Positions 26,765 through 35,471 of a stretch of 64,000 nt of DNA are shown here, piece by piece. Position numbers and translations under genes: made by a program. Position 1 is the first letter of the stretch. Each line of letters starts with the position of its first letter. The notes beneath the pieces were generated by a model. The model saw only the letters and a list, made by a program, of their open reading frames with translations, was not told the DNA's origin and searched no databases. Source of the stretch: Maricaulis maris (lineage in GTDB: Bacteria; Pseudomonadota; Alphaproteobacteria; Caulobacterales; Maricaulaceae); the NCBI RefSeq assembly GCF_003634045.1, contig NZ_RBIM01000003.1:308158-372157 (forward strand), written 5' to 3'.

Positions 26765-27667
26765 CTAGTTCAGCGCGCCGGACACCGCAGCCGGTGCGGT
26801 CCGACCCGACACCTGGCGCTCCTCGACCAGCTGGTTGAGCAGGCCGGCCAGACGCACGCCGCCCTGCTTGAGCTGCTGCATGCTGACCGGCAGGTTGCGT
26901 TCGTAATAGGCATCGCCCGGCTCGATCGTCTGTTCGGCATTGGCCCAATAATAGGCAAAGCCGCGCGAACGGACGATGTCATGGCTTTCCTGGGCCCAGG
27001 CGATCGGGGCCAGCGGCGCATAGACATCAACGCCGGTCAGCGGGATGTCAGCGGCAAGCTCCTCGACCAGCGGCTGCCAGCGGTCTTCCTCGGCCAGGTA
27101 GGGCCAGGTCTCGGCCATATAGTCGAGCAGGATCTCACTGTCCCAGACCCGGTGGAGATTGGTGTGACGTTCGCCGCGCCACAGCACATTGATGTCGTTG
27201 CCGCCACGATCCCCCTCGATCGAAACATGCAGCGGCTGGTGGATGTCCCCCATCCAGTGGGCGAGGAATTTCAGGGCTTCCAGACGCTCCGCGTCGGCGC
27301 GGGCCCGATCAGCAAAGATACCGGCATGCAAGTCGATGGCGGAGGTGATGCAGCCGCCTTCGGCGCAATCCTCGGGGTCAACATGCGGGTCGTTGCGGGT
27401 CTGGTTGATATAGTGCCAGGGCGCAGTGTGACGATGCGTCGAGCCGCGCACTTCATCGGCCCATGAACAGACATCGCGGAAATGGTCGAATTGCGTATCC
27501 AGCGCCACCAACCGATCGACTTCAGCGCGGGTTTCATCGGAGAGATAGCGATAGGCCAGGTCACAGACGATACGGTGGCCATCGCGGCCATAGGCCTCCA
27601 CGGACGCCGTCGGGACAAGGGTGATCAACAGGCTGGCAGCCGCCAGGGTGCGCAGGAAGACAGACAT
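26765..27667 (-). CDS. secreted S1/P1-type nuclease
   Basis: A 300-residue zinc nuclease that should degrade single-stranded DNA/RNA or 3'-nucleotides. After a signal peptide (ending SVEA) the mature chain begins YGRDGHRIV; the family usually has Trp at this first position and uses it as a zinc ligand, so the Tyr is notable. Other ligands are in CSWADEV, PWHYIN, LAHWMGDIHQPLHV and LHRVWD. It is a stand-alone gene and probably serves phosphate or nucleotide scavenging. Confidence 0.9.
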   Translation of the reverse strand: MSVFLRTLAAASLLITLVPTASVEAYGRDGHRIVCDLAYRYLSDETRAEVDRLVALDTQFDHFRDVCSWADEVRGSTHRHTAPWHYINQTRNDPHVDPEDCAEGGCITSAIDLHAGIFADRARADAERLEALKFLAHWMGDIHQPLHVSIEGDRGGNDINVLWRGERHTNLHRVWDSEILLDYMAETWPYLAEEDRWQPLVEELAADIPLTGVDVYAPLAPIAWAQESHDIVRSRGFAYYWANAEQTIEPGDAYYERNLPVSMQQLKQGGVRLAGLLNQLVEERQVSGRTAPAAVSGALN

Positions 27668-27865
27668 CGAGCTCTCCGGTATGGCGACACCCGCCCGGTG
27701 CCTGCCCGGTCTCTAGAAGAGCTGACCGCCCACCTCCACTAGTCAGGGCGGGCAGAGCGACTCTGGCGCAACCCATAGTCGCGGTTTGGGAAAATTTAAT
27801 TCTGCAGGCCCTGGAACGGCCTCGCCCCGGCGCGTCGACCGGTCTGTGCAGACCACCATGACTAT

Positions 27866-27902
27866 ACCGTCTGGACGGTGTTGACTGTACCGTCTGGACG
27901 GT
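27866..27902. promoter_or_regulatory. tandem TetR operators overlapping a sigma70-type promoter
   Basis: ACCGTCTGGACGGT, a near-perfect palindrome, occurs twice (27866-27879 and 27889-27902), 23 bp apart start to start. The second copy fills the spacer between a TTGACT -35 (27881-27886) and a TTATGT -10 (27903-27908). A repressor bound there would block the promoter of the tetR-adaptor-pump operon, so the regulator likely represses itself and the pump. Confidence 0.75.
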
Positions 27903-27937
27903 TTATGTGCGCTGCAACAATTCAGGACCGAACCGAC

Positions 27938-28489
27938 ATGACTGCGCACAAACCCTCCACCCGTGACACCATTCTCGACGCGGCGGAAACCGTGGTCGGT
28001 CGCGATGGCGCACGCCGTCTGACGATCGACGCGGTCGCCGCCGAAGCCTGTGTCTCAAAGGGTGGTGTCCTCTATCATTTCCCCAACAAGATCGCCTTGC
28101 TCAAGGGCATGGTCGAACGGATGATGGCGGATGTCAGCCAGGACTTCGCCAACTGCGAGGCCGCAGCCCATGCCGCCGGCGAGCCGCCGCTCGTCCATGT
28201 TTTCAACGCCATGTTCGACCGGCACGACGCGCGCAAGGCCCTGTCGATGGCGCTTCTGGCCGCCTCGGCGGAACACCCTGATCTGCTGGACCCGGCGCGC
28301 GACTTCCTGTCATCGACCTTCCAGCGCCTCAGCGACGACACGCCGGACCCGATCGGCGCCCGGCTTCTCCTTCTCGCCATGGACGGGCTGAAACTTTCTG
28401 CCCTGCTTGGCTTCGACACCATTCCTGAAAATCAGCTCACCCAGATCCGCGATCGGCTGGTGCGCCTGACCCACGAGCTTTATCAATGA
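27938..28489 (+). CDS. TetR-family repressor of the adjacent RND operon
   Basis: A 183-residue regulator. The start at 27938 is preferred because an upstream in-frame ATG (27905) lies in the probable -10 element. The helix-turn-helix is ILDAAETVVGRDGARRLTID, then AVAAEACVSKGGVLYHFPNK, the second Tyr-His-Phe being typical of TetR. The stop overlaps the ATG of the adaptor gene (ATGA), so the repressor is the first gene of the pump operon and is probably induced with it by pump substrates. Confidence 0.9.
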   Translation: MTAHKPSTRDTILDAAETVVGRDGARRLTIDAVAAEACVSKGGVLYHFPNKIALLKGMVERMMADVSQDFANCEAAAHAAGEPPLVHVFNAMFDRHDARKALSMALLAASAEHPDLLDPARDFLSSTFQRLSDDTPDPIGARLLLLAMDGLKLSALLGFDTIPENQLTQIRDRLVRLTHELYQ

Positions 28490-29562
28490 CCCGCTTCCCG
28501 CTCCTCGCCGCCCTCGGCACCAGCCTCCTCCTCGCGGCCTGCGCCGAGGAGATTGCCGCGCCGCCATCGCCGCCGCGCCTGGTCCAGCTTGCCGAAGTGG
28601 TCGCCGACAGCGGCGAGACACGGCATGAATTCGTCGGCCGCGTCGAGGCTCGCCTCAATGTCGACATGGCGTTTCAGGTCGGCGGGCAATTGGCCGAACT
28701 GCCGCTCAATGAAGGCGTCCTGATCGAACAGGGCACGCTGGTCGCAGCACTGGACCGTGAAGATTTCCAGCGCGCCGAACGCGAAGCTCGCGTCCAATTG
28801 CAGCAGGCCAATACCGAGTTGGAACGCCAGCGGACCCTGCACGAGCGCGGCATTGCCTCGCAGGCGGCGCTGGACAGTGCCCAGACCAATTACGATCTGC
28901 GGGAAGTGGCGTTGCAGACGGCGCGCCGCAATCTTGGCTATGCGACCCTCACGGCACCGTTTGACGCGCTGGTCAGTCGCCGGCTCGTCGACAATTACAC
29001 CATCGTCTCGCCCGGCCAGCCGGTGGTACGATTGATGGATGTCTCGGAGCTGCGCGTCTCGATACCGATCTCCGAAAGCATGGTCGCAACCTTCGACCGC
29101 GACTCCCTCGTCTCGCTCGAAGCCGCCTTCGCCTTCCTGCCCGGTCAGACCTTCGCCCTCGAACCCCGCGAACTGGTGTCCGAACCGGACGCCGCATCGC
29201 GCACCTATCGCGCCATTGCCGCCCTGCCAGCCGACATGCCGGCCAATATTCTGCCGGGCATGACGGCGACTGTGTATGCCGAGTTCGCGAGCAATGGCGC
29301 GTCGGTTTCCGGGCTGCGGGTGCCCTTGCCGGCCGTCACCGCGGCCCCGGATGGTGGGCAGCGGGTCTGGGTGTTCAACGCTGAAAGCGGCGTGGTCAAC
29401 GCGCGGGCCATCACGTCCGACGGATATGATGGCGACATGATCATTGTCACAAGCGGCATCGCAGCCGGCGACCGGGTGGTAACGGCGGGCGTCAACGCCT
29501 TGCATGAAGGCATGCCCGTACGTCCCCTCTCCGACAGCACCCGTTTCGGACAACCGCAATGA
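28486..29562 (+). CDS. RND efflux periplasmic adaptor (membrane-fusion) lipoprotein
   Basis: A 358-residue adaptor of the AcrA/MexE type. The lipobox LLLAAC (Cys near 18) makes it a lipoprotein. The lipoyl half-motifs (RLNVDMAFQVGGQLAELPL and ATLTAPFDALVSRRLVD) flank a coiled-coil hairpin (RAEREARVQLQQANTELERQ). The C-terminal beta-barrel and membrane-proximal domain follow. It overlaps both neighbours by four bases. It links the inner-membrane pump to an outer-membrane channel. Confidence 0.93.
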   Translation: MTRFPLLAALGTSLLLAACAEEIAAPPSPPRLVQLAEVVADSGETRHEFVGRVEARLNVDMAFQVGGQLAELPLNEGVLIEQGTLVAALDREDFQRAEREARVQLQQANTELERQRTLHERGIASQAALDSAQTNYDLREVALQTARRNLGYATLTAPFDALVSRRLVDNYTIVSPGQPVVRLMDVSELRVSIPISESMVATFDRDSLVSLEAAFAFLPGQTFALEPRELVSEPDAASRTYRAIAALPADMPANILPGMTATVYAEFASNGASVSGLRVPLPAVTAAPDGGQRVWVFNAESGVVNARAITSDGYDGDMIIVTSGIAAGDRVVTAGVNALHEGMPVRPLSDSTRFGQPQ

Positions 29563-32500
29563 GTACCGCCTCGACCCCGTCCAGCGCCCTTGCGCGCCTG
29601 TCGATCGAAAAGCCCGTCCTGACCTGGATGGTCATCCTGTTCTGCCTGCTCGGCGGGCTGGCCGGCTTCATGAATGTCGGCCGCCTGGAAGACCCGGCCT
29701 TCACCGTCAAGGAAGCCATCATCTTCACGGCCTATCCGGGCGCGACTGCGGAAGAAGTCGAACAGGAAGTCACCGAGGCGCTGGAAATCGCCATCCAGCA
29801 GCTTGGTGAAGTGCATGAAATCCGGTCGGAATCCTCGCCGGGCATCTCGGAAATCCACGTCACGATCGACGACACGATCGACAGCGGCGACATGCCGGCC
29901 GTGTGGACCCGGCTGCGGGCCAAGATCAACGACACGGTCGGCAGCCTGCCGCCCGGTGCCGGCGAGCCCGTCGTCTATGATGATTTCGGCGACACTTACG
30001 GGATTTTCTACGCTGTCACCGCAGAAGGCTATTCCGACAGTCGTATCCGCGATGTGGCGCGCATGTTGCGGCGCGAATTGCTGACCGTCGAGGACGTCGC
30101 CAAGGTCGCCGTCGAGGGCGAACCGGACGAGCGCATCTATATCGAGATACCGCAGGAAAATCTCGCCCGCCTCGGCCTGTCCTACGCCGACCTTCTCGAG
30201 GATCTGGAGCAGGAAAATGCCGTCGTCGCGGCCGGGTCGGCGCCGCTGAATGACCGGCTTGTCCGGGTCGACATTCCGCAAACGCTTGGCGGCACGGAAG
30301 CGATTTCCAACCTGCTGATCACGCCGCGCGACAGCGACCAGGCGATCCGACTGTCCGACATTGCCGAAGTCCGCCGCGACACGGTCGAACGCCCCACCCA
30401 GCTGATCTATCACAATAATGTGCGGGCCTTCACGATCGGCGTGGCCGGTCTGCCGACCGCCAATATCGTCGATGTCGGCCACGCGGTCGAAGCGCGTCTG
30501 GCAGAGCTTGAATCCAGCCTGCCGCTGGGTGTCGAGCTGCATCCGATCTATCAGCAACACCTGGTCGTCGATGGCGCGATCAACAGCTTCCTTGTCAGCC
30601 TCGCCCTGTCGATCGCCATCGTGATCGGCGTGTTGTGCATCTTCATGGGCTGGCGGGCCGGGCTGACCGTCGGCGCCGTGCTGTTCCTGACCATCGCCGG
30701 CACGATTTTCTTCATGAGCCTGTTCTCGCTGGAGATGGAGCGCATCTCTCTGGGCGCGTTGATCATCGCCATGGGCATGCTGGTCGACAATGCCATCGTG
30801 GTGACCGAAGGCATGCTGACCGGCGTCATGCGGGGCAAGCCGCGCATGCAGGCCGCCGAGGAGGCCGTCGCCACCACGCAATGGCCGCTGCTCGGTGCCA
30901 CCGTGATCGGCATTCTTGCCTTTGCCGGAATCGGCCTGTCGCCGGATGCGACCGGGGAATTCCTGTTCTCCCTGTTCGCCGTGATCGCGATCTCGCTGCT
31001 GTTGAGTTGGGTCATCGCTGTCACCGTCGTGCCGATGGTGGGCTTCCATCTCTTCTCGGCCCAACGCGCCGCAGCGCAAGCCGCCGCCGATCACAGCCAT
31101 GATGAGCAAGACCTCTATACCGGCCGCCTGTTCAACGGCTATCGCGGGATATTGAACCTCGCCCTGTCACGGCGCTGGATCGTGCTGGCCCTGCTGATCG
31201 TCATAACGATTGTCTGCTATGCCGGCTTCGGATCGGTTCGCAATTCCTTCTTCCCGGCAACCAACACGCCGGTCTTCTACGTCAATGTCGAATTGCCCGA
31301 AGGCACCGACATCCTGACCACCGACGCCACCATGCGGGAGATTGGCAGCTTCATCTCGGAACAGCCGGAAACCACGGCCATCGATACATTTGTCGGCGCC
31401 GGCGCGACCCGCTTCATGCTGACCTATACGGCCGAACAGCCCAATACCGCCTATGGCCAGATCATCGTCTGGGCTCGCGACCTTGAGTCCATCCCGGGCC
31501 TGGCCGACCGCATCCTGACCCATGTCCGCGACACGGTCCCCGATGCCGAAATCCGCACCGACCGGATCGTCTTCGGCCCGCCATCGGGCGCCAAGCTGGA
31601 AGCGCGTTTCTCGGGACCGGATGCCGATGTTCTGCGCGAACTGGCCGAACAGGCAATGGCCGCGCTGCACACCGATGCCGATGTCATCGACATCCGCACC
31701 GACTGGCGCAATCGCACCCCGGTCCTGCGTCCGGTCATCATCGAGGAAACAGCACAAACCATCGGTGTGACCCGTGAGAATATCGCCAATGCGCTGCGCT
31801 TCGCGACCGACGGCAATCAGATCGGCGTCTATCGTGAAGGCGAGACCCTGATCCCGATCCTCGCCCGGGCGCCGGCAGAAGAACGCGCCGATCCGGCCTA
31901 TCTCGATGACCGTCTGGTGTGGAGCCCGCAACAGGCCGCCTATGTGCCGATCAGCCAGATCGTGTCGGAATTCGCGCTTGAGTTCGAAGACGTGCTGATC
32001 CAGCGGCGGGACCGGACCCGGACAATTTCCGTGCGCGCCAATCCCCATGGCTGGGAGACCGCGGCGGAGGGCTTTGCCCGCTTCCAGCCGGTGATTGCGG
32101 CCATCGACCTGCCGCGCGGTTATTCGCTGGAATGGGGCGGCGAGTATGAAGCCTCGGCGGAAGCCAATGCCTCGCTGGGCGGACAGCTGCCGCTCACCTT
32201 CATTGCGATGCTGACCATCTCCTTCCTGCTGTTCGCGACCATCCGCCAGCCGCTGATCATCTGGGCGGTTGTGCCGATGTCGGTGAACGGGGTGGTGATC
32301 GGTCTTCTGGCCACCAATGTCGCCTTCTCCTTCACCGCCCTTCTGGGCCTGCTGTCGCTGTCCGGCATGCTGATCAAGAATGCGATCGTGCTGGTCGACG
32401 AGATCGATATGCGGATCCGCGGCGGGTCTGACCGTCTGGTGGCGGTGCGCGATGGTTCGATCAGCCGCTTGCGGCCGGTCCTTCTCGCCGCCAGCACCAC

Positions 32501-32690
32501 GATCCTGGGCATGACGCCGCTGATCAGCGATGCCTTCTTCCAGGGCATGGCGGTGACGATTATCGGCGGGCTGACCTTCGCCACCGTGCTGACCATGATC
32601 GCCGTGCCGGTGCTGTACGCGCTCTTCTTCGGCATCAAACCGGAAAAGCCCCGCAAGGATGACGCGCTGCCAGCACCTGTCGAGGCTTGA
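29559..32690 (+). CDS. RND-family multidrug efflux permease
   Basis: A 1043-residue inner-membrane pump, the usual RND length, with two repeats of six membrane helices and large periplasmic loops. Helix 4 carries MGMLVDNAIVVTEG, including the proton-relay Asp. It resembles the AcrB/MexF multidrug group rather than metal CzcA pumps, and it lacks the DFG-type metal-site motifs. No outer-membrane factor (TolC/OprM-like) gene follows, so the pump must borrow one encoded elsewhere. The next gene, 33 bp on, is unrelated. Confidence 0.93.
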   Translation: MSTASTPSSALARLSIEKPVLTWMVILFCLLGGLAGFMNVGRLEDPAFTVKEAIIFTAYPGATAEEVEQEVTEALEIAIQQLGEVHEIRSESSPGISEIHVTIDDTIDSGDMPAVWTRLRAKINDTVGSLPPGAGEPVVYDDFGDTYGIFYAVTAEGYSDSRIRDVARMLRRELLTVEDVAKVAVEGEPDERIYIEIPQENLARLGLSYADLLEDLEQENAVVAAGSAPLNDRLVRVDIPQTLGGTEAISNLLITPRDSDQAIRLSDIAEVRRDTVERPTQLIYHNNVRAFTIGVAGLPTANIVDVGHAVEARLAELESSLPLGVELHPIYQQHLVVDGAINSFLVSLALSIAIVIGVLCIFMGWRAGLTVGAVLFLTIAGTIFFMSLFSLEMERISLGALIIAMGMLVDNAIVVTEGMLTGVMRGKPRMQAAEEAVATTQWPLLGATVIGILAFAGIGLSPDATGEFLFSLFAVIAISLLLSWVIAVTVVPMVGFHLFSAQRAAAQAAADHSHDEQDLYTGRLFNGYRGILNLALSRRWIVLALLIVITIVCYAGFGSVRNSFFPATNTPVFYVNVELPEGTDILTTDATMREIGSFISEQPETTAIDTFVGAGATRFMLTYTAEQPNTAYGQIIVWARDLESIPGLADRILTHVRDTVPDAEIRTDRIVFGPPSGAKLEARFSGPDADVLRELAEQAMAALHTDADVIDIRTDWRNRTPVLRPVIIEETAQTIGVTRENIANALRFATDGNQIGVYREGETLIPILARAPAEERADPAYLDDRLVWSPQQAAYVPISQIVSEFALEFEDVLIQRRDRTRTISVRANPHGWETAAEGFARFQPVIAAIDLPRGYSLEWGGEYEASAEANASLGGQLPLTFIAMLTISFLLFATIRQPLIIWAVVPMSVNGVVIGLLATNVAFSFTALLGLLSLSGMLIKNAIVLVDEIDMRIRGGSDRLVAVRDGSISRLRPVLLAASTTILGMTPLISDAFFQGMAVTIIGGLTFATVLTMIAVPVLYALFFGIKPEKPRKDDALPAPVEA

Positions 32691-32723
32691 CGCTGTGGCG
32701 GGAAGCGGACAACGCTCGCGCCC

Positions 32724-33869
32724 ATGACAGCGATTGACCAGGCCCACAATATCGAGGCTTTGCGGGCCTTGGCCCGCAAACGCCTGCCGCGCATGGTGTT
32801 CGACTATATCGATGGCGGCGCCGACGACGAGATCACGCTGGGACGCAATGACCGCCGCTATGGCGATTACGAACTGAACTTCAAATCCCTGGTCGACATC
32901 TCGAATATCGAGTTGGAAACGACGATCATGGGCGCGCCCAGCAAGGCGCCGATCATCGTCACCCCCACCGCCGCCCAGCGACTGTTCAACCCGCGCGCTG
33001 GCGAAGCCGCCGTGGCCCGGGCCGCCAGGGCGAAGGGGCTGGTCTATTGCCTCTCCACCCTCGCCTCGACCACGATCGAAGACATTGCAGAGCACACTGA
33101 CGGGCCGAAATGGTTCCAGGTCTATGTCTGGAAGGACCGGGCGATTGTCGAAAAGGCGCTTGAGCGGGCCAAGGCCGCCGGTTTCACCGGTCTGATCCTG
33201 ACCGTCGACGTGCCGGTGGCCGGCAATCGCGAACGCGACCATCTCAACGCTTTCACCATCCCGCCGAAGATCAACGCCAAGACGGTCAGCCAGGTCCTCG
33301 CCCGGCCCGGCTATCTCTGGGACATGGCGACAACGCCGGACATCCTCGCCGCCAACTGGGCCGACATGGATACCGGCGGCATGGGCATCATCGAATTCCT
33401 GAACTCGCAATTCGACCGCACGGTGAGCTGGGAAGATGCGAAATGGATCAAGGACATCTGGGGCGGTCCTTTCGCGATCAAGGGCATCGCCCGCCCGGAT
33501 GATGCCAGGCGCTGCCTCGATGCCGGTGCCGATGCGGTGTGGATTTCCAATCATGGCGGCCGCCAGCTCGACACCGCCCCGGCCACCATCGACACCCTGC
33601 CCGACATTGTCGCGGCGGTGCGCGGCCAGGCCCAGATCATCCTCGATGGCGGCATCCGGCGCGGGACCGACATCATCAAGGCGCTGGCCCTGGGCGCCAA
33701 TGCGGTCGCGGTCGGACGTCCCTACCTGTACGGGTTGGGCGCCGGTGGCCAAGCCGGCGTCGAGCGCGCGCTCGACATCCTGCTGACGGCCTTGGAACGC
33801 GACATGGCGCTGGTCGGCGCCGCTCGCCTGTCGGAATTGACGCCGGACTTTGTCCGCCAGCCACGCTAG
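32724..33869 (+). CDS. FMN-dependent 2-hydroxy-acid oxidase/dehydrogenase (LldD family)
   Basis: A 381-residue enzyme that oxidises an L-2-hydroxy acid to the 2-oxo acid. FMN-fold motifs are MVFDYIDGGADDEITL near residue 21, the catalytic His segment WISNHGGRQLDTAPATID and the phosphate-binding DGGIRRGTDIIKALALGANA. Members include L-lactate dehydrogenase LldD, mandelate dehydrogenase and glycolate oxidase; the long YDRTVSWEDAKWIKDIW-type loop segment favours a dehydrogenase. It is followed 45 bp on by a ThDP enzyme, suggesting a two-step oxidation-decarboxylation route (inference). Confidence 0.9.
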   Translation: MTAIDQAHNIEALRALARKRLPRMVFDYIDGGADDEITLGRNDRRYGDYELNFKSLVDISNIELETTIMGAPSKAPIIVTPTAAQRLFNPRAGEAAVARAARAKGLVYCLSTLASTTIEDIAEHTDGPKWFQVYVWKDRAIVEKALERAKAAGFTGLILTVDVPVAGNRERDHLNAFTIPPKINAKTVSQVLARPGYLWDMATTPDILAANWADMDTGGMGIIEFLNSQFDRTVSWEDAKWIKDIWGGPFAIKGIARPDDARRCLDAGADAVWISNHGGRQLDTAPATIDTLPDIVAAVRGQAQIILDGGIRRGTDIIKALALGANAVAVGRPYLYGLGAGGQAGVERALDILLTALERDMALVGAARLSELTPDFVRQPR

Positions 33870-33914
33870 GCTCACACCAAACCAACAAACAAATCATCAC
33901 AACGGGGTCGATCC

Positions 33915-35468
33915 ATGTTTGCAGCCGAGAGCCTTGTCCGCACGCTCATCAATCAGGGCGTCGAGGTCTGCTTCACCAATCCGGGCACGTCGGAAATGCA
34001 CATGGTCGCCGCCCTCGACCGCACCGAGGGCATGCAATCGGTTTTGTGCCTGTTCGAGGGCGTCGCGACCGGAGCGGCCGACGGCTATGCCCGCATGGCG
34101 GACAAGCCGGCCTGCACCCTCCTCCATCTCGGCCCGGGCGCCGGCAATGGCTTGGCCAATCTGCACAATGCCCGCCGCGCCCATGCGCCAGTCGTCAACA
34201 TTGTCGGCGATCATGCCCGCGACCACATCAAGCTGGACGCCCCGCTGACATCGGACGCAGCCGGGGTCTGCCGGCCGATGTCACGCTGGGTCGGATGTGT
34301 CAGCGACGCCGCCGAGTTGTCGACCATGGCCGTCGAGGCGGTCCGCCAGTCCTATGGCCCCGAGCGCGGCGTGGCCTCGCTGATCCTGCCGGCGGATTGT
34401 GCCTGGTCGGACGAGGAGCCGGATGTGCTCGATGCCGTCGCCATGCCCGGCCCGACACCGGTCGCCGACGACCGGATCGCCGATATCGCCGCCGCACTGA
34501 AAGCGGCGGACAAGCCGGTCATCCTGCTGGGCAATGATGCCTGCCGCGAAGCCGGTCTCAGCGCTGCCGGACGGATTGCCGAAGCGACCGGCGCCCGACT
34601 GTTCATGGACACATTCGTGCCGCGCATCGCCCGCGGCCATGGCCGGGTCTCACCCAAACGCCTTGCCTATTTCGGCGAGCAGGCGATCGAGGAGCTGGGC
34701 GACGCCGACTTGCTGGTCATCGCCGGTTCCAAACCGCCGGTCGCTTTCTTCGCCTATCCCGGCCAGCCGGGGGAATTGACGCCGGGCAGCGCGCGCAGCG
34801 AGACCCTGGCCGGACCCGCTGATGACGTGATAGCAGCGCTGGAAGCGGTCGCCGACGCCCTGGACATCACCGCCACGCCGCTGGACCTGCCCGACCTGTC
34901 GCAAGCGCCGAAACTCTTCCCGGACGAAGCGCTCAATCCCGGCTATGTCGGAATTTCCCTGCTCCGCCACATGCCGGAGGACTCGGTGATCTGTGACGAT
35001 GCCACCACAAGCGGCATGGGCGTGTTCCCTTGGATCGAACATGGTCCGCGACATGACTGGCTGTGCCTGACCGGCGGTGCGATCGGGTCCGGCATGCCGC
35101 AAGCGGTCGGCGCCGCCCTCGCCTGTCCCGACAGGCAAGTCTTCGCCCTGTGCGGCGACGGGGCGGCGGCCTACACGCTGCAAGCCCTGTGGACCCAGGC
35201 GCGCGAGAAGCAGAACGTGATCAACGTGGTGTTTGCCAATCACTCCTACCTGGTGCTCAATGTCGAACTGGCCCGCGTCGGGGCCGGAGATCCCGGACCG
35301 GCCGCGCAGCAAATGCTGTCACTCGACAATCCGAAAATGGATTGGGTGAAGCTCGCCGAAGGATTTGGTGTGCCGGGTCAGCGCGCGGCAACCGCCGGTG
35401 AATTCGACGATGCCCTCAAGCGCGCGCTCGCGGCCAGCGGACCACAATTGATCGTCGCGGAGATCTGA
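33915..35468 (+). CDS. thiamine-diphosphate enzyme, acetolactate-synthase/decarboxylase family
   Basis: A 517-residue ThDP enzyme. The cofactor-activating Glu (about residue 48) lies in CLFEGVATGAADGYARMAD, and the Mg/diphosphate motif is ALCGDGAAAYT followed about 25 residues on by FANHSY. It is shorter than acetolactate synthase (about 560-600) and has no FAD-binding insert clearly visible. Possible activities are a 2-keto-acid decarboxylase, a benzoylformate-decarboxylase-like or a 2-hydroxyacyl-CoA-lyase-like reaction. It sits next to a 2-hydroxy-acid oxidase, which would supply its 2-oxo-acid substrate. Confidence 0.85.
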   Translation: MFAAESLVRTLINQGVEVCFTNPGTSEMHMVAALDRTEGMQSVLCLFEGVATGAADGYARMADKPACTLLHLGPGAGNGLANLHNARRAHAPVVNIVGDHARDHIKLDAPLTSDAAGVCRPMSRWVGCVSDAAELSTMAVEAVRQSYGPERGVASLILPADCAWSDEEPDVLDAVAMPGPTPVADDRIADIAAALKAADKPVILLGNDACREAGLSAAGRIAEATGARLFMDTFVPRIARGHGRVSPKRLAYFGEQAIEELGDADLLVIAGSKPPVAFFAYPGQPGELTPGSARSETLAGPADDVIAALEAVADALDITATPLDLPDLSQAPKLFPDEALNPGYVGISLLRHMPEDSVICDDATTSGMGVFPWIEHGPRHDWLCLTGGAIGSGMPQAVGAALACPDRQVFALCGDGAAAYTLQALWTQAREKQNVINVVFANHSYLVLNVELARVGAGDPGPAAQQMLSLDNPKMDWVKLAEGFGVPGQRAATAGEFDDALKRALAASGPQLIVAEI

Positions 35469-35471
35469 TCG

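Noticed and set aside
29205-31109. A 634-codon minus-strand frame opposite the adaptor and pump genes
   Set aside because: Shadow of the plus-strand RND operon; composition is repetitive His/Asp/Gly typical of antisense GC-rich DNA.
31167-33875. A 902-codon open frame on the minus strand opposite the RND pump and hydroxy-acid oxidase genes
   Set aside because: GC-rich codon bias makes long antisense open frames; it has no family motifs or ribosome site, and the plus-strand genes are clearly real.
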